Shown in pieces: positions 6,188 to 8,240 of a DNA stretch of 8,240 bases. Source of the DNA: an uncultured Clostridium sp. (lineage in GTDB: Bacteria; Bacillota; Clostridia; Lachnospirales; Lachnospiraceae); NCBI GenBank assembly GCA_958349075.1, contig CATWBR010000196.1, positions 1 through 8,240 on the forward strand, given 5' to 3'. Below the pieces are notes generated by a model. That model saw only the letters and a list, made by a program, of their open reading frames with translations, searched no databases and was not told where the DNA came from. Numbering within the stretch: the first letter of the stretch is position 1; each line of letters begins with the position of its first letter. The position numbers and the translations under genes are program-made.

Positions 6188-7387
6188 TTATTCAATTCCT
6201 TTTCTCATGTTCACAACTTTTTGATCCATCAGCTCCAGATAAGTTATCCCCGAATCAAACTGCCTCCTCGTCACGTTATGGCAGGAATGGAACAGAAGAG
6301 GCTCCGCCCCCGTCTCTTCCCCGATAATCTCGGCTACACGGTGGCTGGAAAGCTCCAGGTAATAGACTGTCGGTATATTTTCCGCCCTGACTTTATCTAT
6401 CAGGTAGGCAATCGTCTTTGCGCTGGGTTCCGTATCTGTGCTGCATCCTGTAAAAGCAGCCCGGTATTCCAGACCGTATTCATCAAAGAAATAGCGCAGC
6501 GGAAACTTGTCGCCAAAGACAAGGAGCCTCCTGTGACCCGCCGCAACTACATTCCGAAACTCCTTGTCAAGCTCCTCCAGTTTGCCGGTATAATTGTCCG
6601 CCCTTCTGCGGTAATCCGCCGCGCGGTCCGGATCTTCTTCCATTAGCACATCCGCCAGGACTCCCACCAGCTTCATTGCATTGACAGGAGATGTCCAGAT
6701 ATGTTCATCATACTCTATTTCTATTTCGTGGCCGTCGTCATATTCATGGCCGCTGTGCAGAAGATCTTCGCCATAACCGTGTTCCTCGTGAAGCTCATCC
6801 TCCTCTTCATGCAGGTGGCCGTCATTCCCCTGGTCGCTGCCTTCGGCCAAGTGATTATGGCGGTCCGAGGAATGATCATGTTCTTCCGCCTCCATTCCCT
6901 CCACAATCTCCTCTTCCACGGTATCCACGTAATCCATCATCGTAACGACACGGCCCGGAGCCGCACCGTCTCCAAAGGAGTCCAGGACTTTCTCAAGCCA
7001 CTGTTCCATGGCTCCGCCGTTGCATACTACAAGATCCGCGTTCTGGATGGTAATCATATCCGCCGGCGTCGGCTCAAAGGAATGACTGTCCATCCCGGCC
7101 GGAACCACAAGGGTAAGCTCGATGTCATCTCCGGCTATCTGGCGCAGAAAATCGTAGTAAGGGAACAGTGTGGTGACCACATTCAGTTTTCCCTCCTTAC
7201 GGCTGCCTTCCTCCTCTGATCCGCCAGCTGCATGATTTCCCGTCTCACCGCCGGTTCCACCGCTCCCACCGTCGTAACGGCTGCAGCCCGAAATCAGGCC
7301 GGAGACAAAAAACAGGGCCAGGACAGCAAAATGGATGGCAAAACGTCTCATCCGGCTTCCCATTTTTCCGTTTTTATTTCCTTTCAT
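6188..7387 (-). CDS. znuA: Metal ABC transporter substrate-binding lipoprotein (ZnuA type) with His/acidic loop
   Basis: A 399-residue lipoprotein. A basic N-terminus and hydrophobic segment (16-34) end in a lipobox LISG-Cys35, so it should be anchored on the outer face of the membrane. A Gly/Ser/Glu linker (36-66) leads to a cluster A-I (ZnuA-type) fold: His102 in MDSHSFEP and His229 in DEHIWTSP fit the first two metal ligands. Between them lies a His/Asp/Glu-rich loop (about 157-222), typical of zinc rather than manganese binders. The usual third ligand region reads GDKFPLRYF (292-300), with Asp293/Lys294 instead of His, and the usual Asp near the C-terminus appears as His367 in FHSCHN. The start overlaps the phosphatase gene by 14 nt, with GAGG 6 nt upstream; Met9 and Met13 are alternatives. 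Zinc specificity is inferred. Confidence 0.9.
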   Translation of the reverse strand: MKGNKNGKMGSRMRRFAIHFAVLALFFVSGLISGCSRYDGGSGGTGGETGNHAAGGSEEEGSRKEGKLNVVTTLFPYYDFLRQIAGDDIELTLVVPAGMDSHSFEPTPADMITIQNADLVVCNGGAMEQWLEKVLDSFGDGAAPGRVVTMMDYVDTVEEEIVEGMEAEEHDHSSDRHNHLAEGSDQGNDGHLHEEEDELHEEHGYGEDLLHSGHEYDDGHEIEIEYDEHIWTSPVNAMKLVGVLADVLMEEDPDRAADYRRRADNYTGKLEELDKEFRNVVAAGHRRLLVFGDKFPLRYFFDEYGLEYRAAFTGCSTDTEPSAKTIAYLIDKVRAENIPTVYYLELSSHRVAEIIGEETGAEPLLFHSCHNVTRRQFDSGITYLELMDQKVVNMRKGIE

Positions 7388-8066
7388 TCAGATCCTCATT
7401 CGGCATATTTGCCTTTTCTATAATCATTTCCACCTGAGAGGGATGATCCACAATGTATTTCGGACTCAGAGCCTCTAACTCCGCCCTGTCCCTGAATCCC
7501 CAGGTAACGCCCGCCGTATCCATTCCGGCTGCGATTCCCGTTTTCATATCCGTGTTGGTATCACCCAGATAGAGGCATTCTTCCGGTGTCATTCCCATCT
7601 CACGGCAGACAATCAGCGCTCCGTCCGGTGCAGGTTTCTTGGGCGTACCCGCCTGTTCTCCCCTGACGCAGTCAAAATAATTTTTCCCGAAAATGGTTTC
7701 TATGTTCTCCACTGCCTGGTTATGGGGTTTGTTGGAGAATACTGCTATCTTTACCTCTTTCTTCCTCAGATATTCAAGGAGATGTTCAATTCCCTCATAG
7801 GGCTTTACATCCTTCATGCAGTACTTTGCAAAATTCTCCATATAAAGCGGGAGAGACGCCTCATAATGTACCAGCTTTTCATCACCGCAGGCCTTCAGGG
7901 CGCGTTCCATCTGTGTCCTGTAACCGTCTCCCACCATCCGTTTCGTCTGCTCCGGTACAATCTTTCCCAGACCAAAAGCAGCCAGTGTCATATTCGTTGT
8001 ATAAGTCAGGGCATTAACCGTATTAAGTAATGTCCCATCAAGATCAAAAATACATAAACGGTACAT
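7374..8066 (-). CDS. HAD family hydrolase, phosphoglycolate phosphatase-like
   Basis: A 230-residue HAD phosphatase with a helical cap. Motif I is DLDGT (8-12; nucleophile Asp8, acid-base Asp10), motif II VFSN (109-112), motif III a Lys in PKKPAPD (142-148), and motif IV GDTNTD (168-173; Asp169, Asp173 for magnesium). The cap sits between motifs I and II (about 15-85), as in Gph/PGPase and pyrophosphatase PpaX relatives. These remove phosphate from small metabolites; the true substrate cannot be told from the sequence. An AAGGA lies 8 nt before the ATG. The gene is the first of the leftward operon, and its last 14 nt overlap the lipoprotein start, so the two are likely translated together. 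Confidence 0.9.
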   Translation of the reverse strand: MYRLCIFDLDGTLLNTVNALTYTTNMTLAAFGLGKIVPEQTKRMVGDGYRTQMERALKACGDEKLVHYEASLPLYMENFAKYCMKDVKPYEGIEHLLEYLRKKEVKIAVFSNKPHNQAVENIETIFGKNYFDCVRGEQAGTPKKPAPDGALIVCREMGMTPEECLYLGDTNTDMKTGIAAGMDTAGVTWGFRDRAELEALSPKYIVDHPSQVEMIIEKANMPNEDLNERK

Positions 8067-8171
8067 CTTTCTCTTCCTTTCGACGTAAATTTCAGATTAT
8101 TCACAAACAGTACGCGAATAAACCTCACGTAACCTATCCGGTTTGAACAGTAACAGAAATTCCCACATGTA

Positions 8172-8200
8172 ATAATATACTAAAAAAAAGAAAGATGCAA
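8172..8200 (-). promoter_or_regulatory. Candidate promoter of the phosphatase-znu operon
   Basis: On the minus strand TTGCAT (8200-8195) is followed after exactly 17 nt by TATTAT (8177-8172). The -10 is good (5 of 6); the -35 is poor (3 of 6). It would give a leader of roughly 100 nt before the phosphatase ATG. No Zur- or Fur-like dyad and no riboswitch-like fold was recognised in that leader (8067-8165). The last bases (8215-8240) contain a GC-rich CCGGCCGG but no gene. Confidence 0.35.
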
Positions 8201-8240
8201 CGGCCACTTAATTTTTCCCCTCTCCGGCCGGGGTGTGAAA

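Noticed and set aside
8216..8233. GC-rich inverted sequence (CCGGCCGG and flanking C/G runs) as a terminator of an upstream gene
   Set aside because: Reading leftward it is followed by A residues rather than T, and reading rightward no T-run follows within the window.
8067..8240. Zur- or Fur-type operator upstream of the phosphatase-znu operon
   Set aside because: No dyad resembling the Bacillus Zur box (AAATCGTAAT-type) or a Fur box was found by eye. A motif scan with a Clostridia-specific matrix could still find a divergent site.

Overview
The window looks like chromosomal DNA from a low-to-mid GC Firmicute, most likely class Clostridia (Lachnospiraceae-like). The clues are strong GGAGG-type ribosome binding sites, densely packed operons, a lipoprotein-type solute-binding protein, and protein styles that recall gut Clostridia: a membrane-anchored deacetylase with a long insert, and a ZnuA variant carrying a GDKFP segment. 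This placement is inference from protein style; no rRNA or other marker gene is present.

Layout. One gene reads rightward (11-1519): a membrane-anchored polysaccharide deacetylase, ended by a strong hairpin terminator (1598-1657) that probably also serves the opposing genes. Everything else reads leftward. An upstream operon (8066 to 4656) encodes a HAD phosphatase, a metal-binding lipoprotein (ZnuA type), an ABC ATPase (ZnuC type) and an ABC permease (ZnuB type). These four genes overlap or abut (14-nt overlap, 0 nt, 4-nt overlap). The operon ends in a clear intrinsic terminator on the minus strand (4529-4570). A second unit with its own candidate promoter (4465-4492) encodes two COG0523/CobW-type GTPases and a GNAT acetyltransferase (4412 to 1747).

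How the parts fit. The leftward genes read as a zinc (or similar transition metal) acquisition and allocation module. The lipoprotein captures metal outside the cell with the help of a His/Asp/Glu-rich loop, and ZnuB/ZnuC import it. The first GTPase, with a CxCC metal site and a 95-residue His/Cys repeat tract (43 His, 11 Cys), would buffer the metal or hand it on. The second GTPase is the oddest protein here. Its N-terminal P-loop domain has lost the CxCC loop, and its C-terminus resembles the C-terminal domain of the DUF1980/TIGR03943 (YcgQ-like) permease-subunit family. No Zur-like operator was recognised by eye.

The most interesting signals are the divergent fused GTPase beside a canonical His/Cys-rich one, the non-standard predicted metal ligands in the lipoprotein, and the tandem His/Cys repeats. 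No phage, insertion sequence, CRISPR array, rRNA or tRNA was seen.
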